In this document: positions 1 to 6,730 of the stretch, piece by piece | Layout: each line of letters starts with the position of its first letter | How positions within the stretch are numbered: the first letter of the stretch is position 1 | Program-made: the position numbers and the translations under genes | Source of the DNA: an uncultured Bacteroidota bacterium | Lineage (GTDB): Bacteria; Bacteroidota; Bacteroidia; Chitinophagales; Chitinophagaceae | Length of the DNA: 8,067 nt | Assembly (NCBI GenBank): GCA_903933995.1 | Contig: CAIZMD010000022.1 | Coordinates: forward strand, 1-8,067 | Direction of reading: 5' to 3' | Notes under the pieces: model-generated | Told to the model about the DNA's origin: nothing | Seen by the model: the letters and a program-made list of their open reading frames with translations, nothing else | The model's database searches: none

Positions 1-785
1 AATTTGCTACTTGCCAAAGTAATCACAGCATCAGACCATTTTTTAGACTCTGTGTAATCTTTGGCATACAAGTATACCCTTGAAAGTAAAGCTTGTGCTG
101 CTGCTTTATTAGCAACGTTCACACCCAATCCAGGAAATGCAAGTTTAGCTTCTGCAAGGAGCAAGTCTTTAACAATTTGAGCATATACATCGGCAATTGG
201 AGCCCTTGAAGGTTTCCAAGCCAATGCATCACCTGAAGTTGCTATTCCACTTGTAGAAATTGGCACGCCACCTCTATCTTGAACAGTCACTACAGCACCT
301 GGAATATATCCGTATACTTTTACAAGATCAAAATAATACAAACCTCTTAAGAAGTATAGTTGACCTAACCAACGGTCATTGTCTGCTGTAGTTGGTGCTG
401 GTGAAATAGCACCACTTCCAATTGCAGTAATGGTATTGTTGATTTGGTTAATAGCCGCATAAGCTCCAGACCAAACGTTTCCAGTAAAATGTGCACCCTG
501 AACGTTAGCAGCTTCATTGAGTAAACGGCCAGACTTATTGGTAGCAAATCCATTATCTGCCAATACTTCTGGAATAGCAACCAAATCTCTGCCATATAAA
601 CGGGCAGATTTCAAAGTGGCATAAATTGAAGTAATGGAAGCATCAATGGCTTCTTTTGATGAAAGTGCTGTAGTAGCTTCAATGGATTGTCTTGGAGCAA
701 TCTCCAATTGTTTTTTACAACTGGAAAAAACAACTAGCAAAGAAGCCAGTGCCAATCCTGTTTGATATATTTTTTTAGTATTCAT
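1..785 (-). CDS. SusD/RagB-like outer-membrane lipoprotein, N-terminal part (cut by left window edge)
   Basis: This is the substrate-binding lipoprotein partner of the SusC-like transporter just upstream. SusD proteins sit on the cell surface and cap the transporter barrel. The frame starts at ATG 785-783, 25 bp after the transporter stop, and stays open to the left edge (261 codons seen; the family is usually about 450-600 residues). Residues 1-22 form a signal peptide with Lys4-Lys5, a hydrophobic core and a lipobox ending F-S-S-Cys23, followed by KKQLEIAPRQS. The family helix RWLGQLYFLRGLYYFDLVKV is at about 138-157, followed by YGYIP (158-162). A TPR-like stretch with AAAQALLSRVYLYAKDY lies at about 228-244. 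The leader before the ATG is A-rich without a Shine-Dalgarno site, as is usual in this phylum. The C-terminal SusD domain lies outside the window. Family assignment is firm; the substrate is unknown. Confidence 0.93.
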   Translation of the reverse strand, partial: MNTKKIYQTGLALASLLVVFSSCKKQLEIAPRQSIEATTALSSKEAIDASITSIYATLKSARLYGRDLVAIPEVLADNGFATNKSGRLLNEAANVQGAHFTGNVWSGAYAAINQINNTITAIGSGAISPAPTTADNDRWLGQLYFLRGLYYFDLVKVYGYIPGAVVTVQDRGGVPISTSGIATSGDALAWKPSRAPIADVYAQIVKDLLLAEAKLAFPGLGVNVANKAAAQALLSRVYLYAKDYTESKKWSDAVITLASSK

Positions 786-810
786 TTCTGATTCGTTTGT
801 TTATTAATAA

Positions 811-3800
811 TTAGAATCCAACTTGAACACCCACGGTGTAGTTCTTGGTTTGAGGAACAATACCTGTAGCTGTACCAACGAATTCAATGTCATAGCTAAA
901 CCAATCGCTGGCAGTCCAGAGGTTGGTACCTTGTACATAGAAACGGAAACTGCTTAATCCAGCTTTTTTAACCAATGAAGGTGATAAATCATAATAAACA
1001 GCTACGTTTTTCAAACGAACATAATCAGCCTTGAAGAAGGTTCTTGTTCCGGTTTGTGCACCAGAACCTTTTGATTCAGCACTCGTTAGCAAATAACGAG
1101 GGAAGAATGTCATTTGACCTGGTGTTGTCCAACGCTGATCATATGCTTCTTTTAATACATTGATACGTGCAATATTCTCAATCAAGAAGTTAGCCTGACC
1201 ATCAGAAGAGTATCTGCCATATTCATATTGGAAGAAAAAGTCAAAAGTGAAGTTCTTGAATGTAAGGCTGTTTCTCAAACCACCTTGGTACAAAGGCGTA
1301 TTTTGTGGCCCAATGATCTTACGGTCTTTGGCCAATACTTGGTAGGTTAAATTACCAGTAGAATCATACCACATAGGACGTCCAGTGGCAGGGTTTACAC
1401 CAGCAAATTGCTGGGTGAACAATACACCCAATGGTTGACCTACTTGAACAGAGTTATCACTTGGAAGAATTTTCAATCCGTCATACAATTCCTTTACTTC
1501 ATTTCTATTATATGCAAAAGTGAATGTAGTATTCCAGTTAAATCCACCTTGTTTCTTTGCTTTAATGATATCTCCACCCAAGGTTAATTCAATACCTCTG
1601 TTTGATAATCTACCTACGTTTGATGTGATAGAACCAAAACCAGTAGATATTTGAACTGGCTGGCTAATTAATAGATCTCTGGTTTCTTTATTGTACACTT
1701 CAATGCTACCTGTTACACGGTTATTGAACAAACCAAAGTCAAGACCCAAGTTAGTAGTTACGTTTGTTTCCCATTTCAATTTTGGATTGGCTAACTGTGT
1801 AAAAGCAATACCAGATCCGTTATTATAGATACCACCACCGCCATACAAACCTAGACCATCAAAGTTGCCAATCTGGTCATTACCGGTGCTTCCGTAGCTA
1901 GCACGTAATTTCAAAGAGTTGATGACATTAGAATTTTTTAAGAAATTCTCTTGGTCAATATTCCAGGCACCAGAAACGCCCCAGAATGTACCGTATTGGT
2001 TATCAGCACCAAATCTTGAAGAACCATCACGGCGCAAAGTAAAGGCAACTAAGTACTTTCTATCAAAACCATAGTTTACTTTACCAAAGAAACCATTTCT
2101 ACGGAATCCAGAGAAGAACTCACCTACAGAAACTGGAGTTGCTGCATTATTTAAAGAAGTAAACTGGTATGTTGGGAAATTCTGTCCATTAGCAGTAATA
2201 CTTTCATTGTTTTCTCTTCTGTATTCAAAACCAACCAATCCATCCAAACGGTGTTTGGTGCCAAAGGTTTTGTTGAAGTTCAAAGTTTGGTAAGTGTTGA
2301 TATTGGTATTCCAGTTGCTCTGTACGTTTACGTTTCCTTTTAAGTTAAATCCATCAGCAGTTCTTGCATCACGTACGTTCTTACCTTGTGTTAGACGATA
2401 GTCCATACCTACCAAGGTTTTAAAGGTTAACCAGTTGTTGATTTTATAGTCCAAAGTAATGTTTCCAATAATTTGATTGGTACGTTGGTACCCACTATTA
2501 TAATCGTTTACTTGAATAATGTTCTGGTTCAATGTACCAATCAAGTTGGCTGGAGTTTGACCTTGAACACCATAATATGTTCCATCAGGATTATAAATAG
2601 GATTCACAGGAATAATACCAGATGCAGAGAATGCAGGGCTTCCTAAGAATGAACCACTGGTTGCAAATGGGTTATTCTGCATAAACGTACTCAAGTTTAC
2701 ACTAGACCCAATGGTTAAACGGTCAGTGGCTTTGTTTTGAATATCAAAACGAATACCTGCACGTTTAAAATCGGCCTTGGTAACATTGGCTTCCTGAAAA
2801 GAATAGTTACCTGCTACACGGAAAGTGGTTTTTTCATTACCCCCACTTGCACTCAATTCATAGTTCTGAATAGAACCTGTACGGAATGCAGCGTCTTGCC
2901 AATCATAAGTAGGCAATGCGGCACCAGCTGCCAAAGCTTGTGCCTGAGTTAAAGTTGCAGCATTTGGAACACGCAATTCATTCAAAACAGTTTGCAATAC
3001 AGCCACATTATCCCATGGTAAGTTATTGCTATTACCATAAGCTTCAGACCTCATACGGAAATACTCCTGAGAATTAGACATTTCCAGTTTCTTCATCAAT
3101 TGAACAGAACCCATATAAACGTTGGCATTGAATTTGGTTTTACCCGCTTTACCTTTTTTAGTAGTGATGATCACAACACCATTAGAAGCGTTTGAACCAT
3201 AGATGGCAGCAGAAGCCGCGTCTTTTAAGATATCAATGGTTTCAATATCGTCTGGGTTTAAGAAAGCCAGAGGGTTATTCTGTGTAAAGTTACCATCTGA
3301 ACGAGTGTTGATTTGAACACCATCAACAATGTACAAAGGATCGTTACCAGCTAGGTATGATCCCTGACCACGGATCCGCACGTTGATGGCTCCACCTGGT
3401 AAACCATTGGTAGCTTGTACCAATACACCCGCAGCTTTACCTTGCAGGGCTTTATCCAAAGAAGCGTTTGGTAAATTTTCAATTTGAGCAGCTTTAATAG
3501 AAGAAATCGCGCCAGCTTCATCCCTTTTCTTACGGGCTTGATAACCAGTTACCACTACTTCTTCTAGTGGATCTACTTTTTTCTTTAGTGAAACGGCATA
3601 AACAGATTCTCCGTTCAAAGTAATTTCCATAGCATCAGATCCTACATAGGATACAATGATGGATTTTACACTAGGTGCTACCTGAATAGAGAAAGATCCA
3701 TCTGCTTTTGTTAAAACTGCAGATTTGGAGCCTTTCGCCTGAACAGACGCGCCTTCCAACAATTTGCCGGTCTCGTCAGCTACCTTTCCGGTAATGGTCC

Positions 3801-3867
3801 TGTTTTGGGCCAAAACGGAGGAAACAGCCAACACCATGCACAGGAACATCGTGAGTACTCTTCTCAT
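811..3867 (-). CDS. SusC/RagA-family TonB-linked outer membrane transporter (complete, 1018 aa)
   Basis: This is an outer-membrane beta-barrel importer powered by TonB, paired with the SusD-like gene that starts 25 bp downstream. A signal peptide covers residues 1-20 (VSSVLA, then Gln21). A carboxypeptidase-regulatory-like beta-sandwich spans about 22-96 (TITGKVADETGKLLEGASV, DGSFSI). A TonB-box-like segment, EEVVVTGY, is at 102-109. The plug has LQGKAAGV (141-148), RIRGQGS (164-170), PLYIVDGV (177-184), and IETIDILKDAASAAIYG followed by SNASNGVVIITTKKGK (208-240). The barrel carries the family signature RRDGSSRFG at 612-620 and ends in GVQVGF with the terminal Phe used for barrel assembly. 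Length is normal for the family. There is no N-terminal STN domain, so direct signalling to a FecR-type anti-sigma factor is not expected. The ATG at 3867 is chosen because a full signal peptide follows it at once. The imported substrate cannot be read from the sequence. Confidence 0.97.
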   Translation of the reverse strand: MRRVLTMFLCMVLAVSSVLAQNRTITGKVADETGKLLEGASVQAKGSKSAVLTKADGSFSIQVAPSVKSIIVSYVGSDAMEITLNGESVYAVSLKKKVDPLEEVVVTGYQARKKRDEAGAISSIKAAQIENLPNASLDKALQGKAAGVLVQATNGLPGGAINVRIRGQGSYLAGNDPLYIVDGVQINTRSDGNFTQNNPLAFLNPDDIETIDILKDAASAAIYGSNASNGVVIITTKKGKAGKTKFNANVYMGSVQLMKKLEMSNSQEYFRMRSEAYGNSNNLPWDNVAVLQTVLNELRVPNAATLTQAQALAAGAALPTYDWQDAAFRTGSIQNYELSASGGNEKTTFRVAGNYSFQEANVTKADFKRAGIRFDIQNKATDRLTIGSSVNLSTFMQNNPFATSGSFLGSPAFSASGIIPVNPIYNPDGTYYGVQGQTPANLIGTLNQNIIQVNDYNSGYQRTNQIIGNITLDYKINNWLTFKTLVGMDYRLTQGKNVRDARTADGFNLKGNVNVQSNWNTNINTYQTLNFNKTFGTKHRLDGLVGFEYRRENNESITANGQNFPTYQFTSLNNAATPVSVGEFFSGFRRNGFFGKVNYGFDRKYLVAFTLRRDGSSRFGADNQYGTFWGVSGAWNIDQENFLKNSNVINSLKLRASYGSTGNDQIGNFDGLGLYGGGGIYNNGSGIAFTQLANPKLKWETNVTTNLGLDFGLFNNRVTGSIEVYNKETRDLLISQPVQISTGFGSITSNVGRLSNRGIELTLGGDIIKAKKQGGFNWNTTFTFAYNRNEVKELYDGLKILPSDNSVQVGQPLGVLFTQQFAGVNPATGRPMWYDSTGNLTYQVLAKDRKIIGPQNTPLYQGGLRNSLTFKNFTFDFFFQYEYGRYSSDGQANFLIENIARINVLKEAYDQRWTTPGQMTFFPRYLLTSAESKGSGAQTGTRTFFKADYVRLKNVAVYYDLSPSLVKKAGLSSFRFYVQGTNLWTASDWFSYDIEFVGTATGIVPQTKNYTVGVQVGF

Positions 3868-3886
3868 AGTTTAGTTTTTTGTTTTT
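3868..3886 (-). promoter_or_regulatory. A-rich translation leader of the complete susC-like gene
   Basis: On the coding strand this reads AAAAACAAAAAACTAAACT and then ATG. It has no Shine-Dalgarno sequence, in keeping with A-rich initiation regions in Bacteroidota. The 12-mer CAAAAAACTAAA ends two bases before the start codon. The same 12-mer sits at exactly the same offset before the DUF4397-type lipoprotein gene. Its function in initiation is inferred from position and phylum habit. Confidence 0.5.
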
Positions 3887-4050
3887 GGGGGCGATTGTTA
3901 AATAACAAACTGGTAACAATAAAGACAGTGGTTTGTTGGCTTAAGCTGCAATAATGGAAATAAAAACGAACAGGTGTTATTATTAATATCTAAATGCTTT
4001 GCTATAGGTATTTTAAATATTAAACAAAAAACACTTATTGTTTTTTTCTC

Positions 4051-4084
4051 CTGTATTACAGCAAAAAACTGCAAAAAACTGCTG
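4051..4084. repeat. Tandem 10-bp repeat next to an 11-bp palindrome
   Basis: On the plus strand GCAAAAAACT occurs twice head to tail (4061-4070 and 4071-4080) and is followed by GCTG. Overlapping its left end is the perfect palindrome CTGTATTACAG (4051-4061). The block lies in the leader of the downstream susC-like gene, about 190 bp before its start codon. It could be an operator, a bendable A-tract element or an RNA element; the sequence does not decide. Two short copies in AT-rich DNA may also be simple slippage. Confidence 0.6.
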
Positions 4085-4157
4085 ATTTACTGTTATTTAT
4101 TGCTGAAACAGGGTGCGAAACTAGCCTAATCAGGGTTTCTGCGGTTTACTAATTCAG

Positions 4158-4186
4158 AAAAAATACAGTTATATGACAAACGGCAA
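4158..4186 (-). promoter_or_regulatory. Possible Bacteroidota-type promoter for the downstream susC/susD cassette
   Basis: Read on the minus strand, TTG (4186-4184) is followed by an 18-bp spacer and TATTTTTT (4165-4158). This matches the Bacteroidota pattern of a -33 TTG and a -7 TAnnTTTG with one mismatch, the last base. It lies just past the upstream cassette's terminator, where a new promoter is expected. The region is very AT-rich, so a chance match is quite possible. No better TAnnTTTG match was found closer to the gene. Confidence 0.3.
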
Positions 4187-4206
4187 GGATGCATTTGGCC
4201 ATTGGG

Positions 4207-4243
4207 AATAAAAAAAGAGGCTGTCTTTTTGAGACAGCCTCTT
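4207..4243 (-). terminator. Intrinsic (rho-independent) terminator of the upstream cassette
   Basis: The arms AAGAGGCTGTCT (4215-4226) and AGACAGCCTCTT (4232-4243) are perfect inverted repeats of 12 bp with a 5-base loop. On the minus-strand transcript the hairpin is followed at once by a run of seven U (4216-4210; the last two also pair with the A bases at the start of the hairpin). It begins 19 bp after the stop of the DUF4397-type gene and faces the right way to end that operon. The other orientation has only two T bases after the stem, so it is probably one-directional. Confidence 0.93.
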
Positions 4244-4262
4244 AGATTCATATAAAACAACT

Positions 4263-5054
4263 TTATGGGTTGTGCATTATTAAAGAAGCACCTAAGGCCT
4301 GTGCCGTAGTGGTACCTGGTCTACCTGCGGCATAACCACGAGCCACCAAGGAATAGGCTTTACCCTCTCTGATGGTGATGGTAGTACTTAACACAGGTGT
4401 TGTTCCTGAAGCATATACCAAAGTATAAGTACCAACTGGAATATTGGTAAAATTGGACAATGTTGCTTCATTAGGGGTAGTTGATCCAACATAAGCTACG
4501 TTACCAAAAGTGGTTGAACCTGTTGTAGCAACTCCAAATCCGTCTGCTGTTCTTGTTAAAACAGCACTTAAAACGGCACTAGTTGGAGATAGATTCAAGA
4601 ACCTCAAATTGGCAGTTCCAGCAGCTGGTGCAGTCATATTATTGCTTAGTGCAATGGCTTTGATAGTTCCAGCAGGAGTTAATGTATCATAGGCAAAAAC
4701 CGATGTGGCGCTAGAAGCAACCAAGTTGGCAGATTTGCTAACTAAATCAGCAGTACCTGTAAGTGTTCTTAACCCAATTGTTGTTGCTCCTGGCTTCACA
4801 CCTGCATAAGGTCCTGATAAGTTACCACCATATGCAATGGATGCTGGTGCACCCAATACCGATAGATTGGCATTGTTCAACATCACGGTAAGATTAGAAG
4901 GAACCAACAAGGCAAAATTATGAACAGCTACTAGTGCTGATTCTCTTGAATCCGCTTCTGCAACTGGTAGATCCTTGGAGCAAGAATTCATGGTGGCCAT
5001 TGCTCCAAATAGCAAAGCAAATAGACCAGCTTTATTGAAAATTTGTTTTTTCAT
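4263..5054 (-). CDS. Small DUF4397-type lipoprotein, third gene of the susC/susD operon
   Basis: This is a predicted 263-residue secreted lipoprotein of unknown function. Residues 1-24 are a signal peptide (Lys2-Lys3, hydrophobic core) with a permissive lipobox M-N-S-Cys25. SKD follows the Cys, which resembles the short acidic or lysine-containing export signals of surface lipoproteins in this phylum. The rest is rich in Ala, Thr, Ser, Gly, Leu and Val with few charges and no further Cys, which suggests beta-sandwich folds. Two similar halves are visible: about 42-135, starting VAVHNFALLVPSNLTVML, and about 148-243, starting ANLRFLNLSPTSAVLSAVL. Each has a later turn of the type PGATTIGLR (88-96) or IPVGTYTLVY (205-214). 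The RFLNLSP and GKAYSLVARG segments are what suggest DUF4397. It starts 18 bp after the SusD-like stop and is followed by a terminator, so it is the last gene of that operon. An accessory surface or substrate-binding role is inferred from context only. Confidence 0.85.
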   Translation of the reverse strand: MKKQIFNKAGLFALLFGAMATMNSCSKDLPVAEADSRESALVAVHNFALLVPSNLTVMLNNANLSVLGAPASIAYGGNLSGPYAGVKPGATTIGLRTLTGTADLVSKSANLVASSATSVFAYDTLTPAGTIKAIALSNNMTAPAAGTANLRFLNLSPTSAVLSAVLTRTADGFGVATTGSTTFGNVAYVGSTTPNEATLSNFTNIPVGTYTLVYASGTTPVLSTTITIREGKAYSLVARGYAAGRPGTTTAQALGASLIMHNP

Positions 5055-5072
5055 GCTTTAGTTTTTTGAAGA

Positions 5073-6695
5073 TTAATAGCCTGGGTTTTGAACAATGATT
5101 GGGTTCTGAGTTACCTCTCCAATTGGGATAGGCCAGATAAAACGATAATCACTGTAAGGAATACCAGGTTGTCCTGGATTTACAGGAACACCAATACCGT
5201 ACAAAGCAGATCCACTAGTACCATTAGATATTTTAGCTGGAATACCTGCTGCTCTAAGCGCCGTAATTGGATCCGCTGCTGTGCGATGAATATCGGGCCA
5301 GCGTCTTCCTTCTGCCAAAAATTCAATTCTGCGTTCTAACAAAATGGCTGCAATTAGAGCAGTAGCATCTGCAAAACTAGCAGCTGTATATTGGGTAGTT
5401 GCAGGTGCAGCACTAGCACGGTTGCGTACCATATTCAATAAATCAATGGCTCTTTGTGAAACAGCAGAAGGTGAAAGCCTTGCTTCAATCTCCGCTTGGT
5501 TCAACAATACTTCTGCAAAACGAATAATAGGACAATTGTCTCCTCTGTTTACATAGTCTGTGTATTTGGTGGTCATGATGGCCAAACCAGCAGCACTGGT
5601 ACCATTTGACGTACCACCCAATCTGTATAGATTGCTTCTTCTAGTATCACTAGCTAACCAAGCAGCATTATTCCAGATAATGGGTGAAATAGAAACCAGA
5701 CCACGACCGCCAAGATCAGCAGATCCAAGCATTTGGGCCATGGCACCGTTTACACTACCATTATCCAATGGGTCATTTTTGAAAGAGAACAAATTCTCTG
5801 CAGTAATACTGTTACCACCTGGCAAACCAAATGCACCTGCAGGATTAGCCAACAAACTATGGCCACCAATCACACTTGTAGTAGCCGCTGGTGTTAAAGG
5901 AGTAACTGTAGCTGGAATTAATTTGGCACCTTCTGTTTTAGCATTGTCCCACTGTCCCATATGCATATAAATCCTTTGCTTTAAAGCAATGGCAGCAGTT
6001 TTGGAAGCCCTGATTACACCATTGGTATTGGGTAAATTTGCTTCTGCAAAATTTAAGTCATTGATAATTCTGCTATAATCATATGCCACAGTTGGGCGTG
6101 GTTCAGTTTTCAATTTATCCAAACTTGCACTACCGGTGATGGCATTTTCTCTATACGGAACACCTAATGCAGCACCATTTCCATCCAAATAAGGACGGGC
6201 ATAGTGAACCAATAATTCATGTGTACCTAATGCTCTCAAGAAACGGCATTCTGCTTCATACTGCGTAGCTAATGTTGCAGAAATAATTCCTGAAGCACCC
6301 ACTTTCTTAAAGCCATCAATTGCAATATTGGCTTTATTAATCATGTTGTAGGTATTATCCCACATGGCTTGGTTGTTAGCCGTTGTTGGTGTATAGGTTC
6401 CTTGATAAGTGATCTGATAAAAAGCTGCAAGGTTTACCATGTCTTCTCCCCTACATTCACCTTGTTCTACAGTAGCGGCTCCAAAAGGATATCCTCTACC
6501 ACCCAAAGTGGTACTTCCAGTTTGACCAGCATCATAAACCCCATTTAGCGCCAACAAAGCCCTTTCTGGAGTAGTAAACACACTCTCATCTGTAAAGGCA
6601 GTATAAGGAGCTTCATCCAGAACCTTTTCGCAACCTGTAGCAGCCAGTACCAAGACTGAAACTGCAGTAGCTGTAAAAAATTTATTGAATCTCAT
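5073..6695 (-). CDS. SusD/RagB-like outer-membrane substrate-binding lipoprotein (complete, 540 aa)
   Basis: This is the surface lipoprotein partner of the SusC-like transporter that ends 35 bp upstream. Residues 1-21 are a signal peptide; Cys22 in LAATGC is the lipid-modified residue, followed by EKVLDEAPYTAFTDESVF, typical of SusD N-termini. FLRAL at 152-156 within ECRFLRALGTHELL is the conserved TPR-region helix, followed by GVPYRENA near 180. The C-terminal SusD domain shows CPIIRFAEVLLNQAEIEARL at about 388-407 and ERRIEFLAEGRRWPDIHR at 454-471, both hallmarks of the family. The protein ends IPIGEVTQNPIIVQNPGY, also a usual family ending. Length is normal. The ATG is chosen because the signal peptide begins there and the leader is A-rich (AAACAAACAAA). 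The ligand cannot be predicted. Confidence 0.96.
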   Translation of the reverse strand: MRFNKFFTATAVSVLVLAATGCEKVLDEAPYTAFTDESVFTTPERALLALNGVYDAGQTGSTTLGGRGYPFGAATVEQGECRGEDMVNLAAFYQITYQGTYTPTTANNQAMWDNTYNMINKANIAIDGFKKVGASGIISATLATQYEAECRFLRALGTHELLVHYARPYLDGNGAALGVPYRENAITGSASLDKLKTEPRPTVAYDYSRIINDLNFAEANLPNTNGVIRASKTAAIALKQRIYMHMGQWDNAKTEGAKLIPATVTPLTPAATTSVIGGHSLLANPAGAFGLPGGNSITAENLFSFKNDPLDNGSVNGAMAQMLGSADLGGRGLVSISPIIWNNAAWLASDTRRSNLYRLGGTSNGTSAAGLAIMTTKYTDYVNRGDNCPIIRFAEVLLNQAEIEARLSPSAVSQRAIDLLNMVRNRASAAPATTQYTAASFADATALIAAILLERRIEFLAEGRRWPDIHRTAADPITALRAAGIPAKISNGTSGSALYGIGVPVNPGQPGIPYSDYRFIWPIPIGEVTQNPIIVQNPGY

Positions 6696-6730
6696 TTTGT
6701 TTGTTTTATAGTTAATCTGTTAATGTATGT

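Larger units (their letters stand above)
3868..4262. other. Intergenic region between the two susC/susD cassettes
   Basis: These 395 bp hold no convincing gene on either strand. From the right they contain the terminator of the upstream cassette, a candidate minus-strand promoter about 20 bp beyond it, a CTG-rich stretch, a tandem 10-bp repeat beside a small palindrome, several A6/T6-7 tracts, and the A-rich leader of the downstream susC-like gene. If the candidate promoter is right, the transcript leader is about 280 nt, which leaves room for post-transcriptional control. No known riboswitch or tRNA fold was recognised by eye. Confidence 0.7.

Noticed and set aside
365..595. A 76-codon open frame on the minus strand inside the left-edge susD-like gene.
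   Set aside because: It is in another frame of the same strand, has no recognisable motif, and overlaps the susD-like frame, which has a clear lipoprotein signal and family helices.
2737..2952. Plus-strand frame of 71 codons opposite the complete susC-like gene.
   Set aside because: Cys/Thr-rich translation with no motif, antisense to plug/barrel codons of a firm gene.
4026..4046. Hairpin AAAAAACA / TGTTTTTT as a second terminator.
   Set aside because: The 8-bp stem has a single G-C pair and is too weak; no gene ends nearby on either strand.
4051..4061. CTGTATTACAG as a LexA (SOS) box.
   Set aside because: The arms resemble CTGT...ACAG but the spacing is far too short for known LexA boxes, and an SOS link to a nutrient transporter is not expected.
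4061..4080. Tandem repeat as the start of a CRISPR array.
   Set aside because: Only two 10-bp units with no spacers and no cas genes.
4510..4692. Plus-strand frame of 60 codons opposite the DUF4397-type gene.
   Set aside because: Low-complexity antisense shadow of an Ala/Thr-rich gene; no leader or motif supports it.
5088..5970. Three plus-strand open frames (5088-5339, 5344-5556, 5560-5970) opposite the complete susD-like gene.
   Set aside because: Their proteins have no family features and lie antisense to a well-supported gene; they look like shadow frames.
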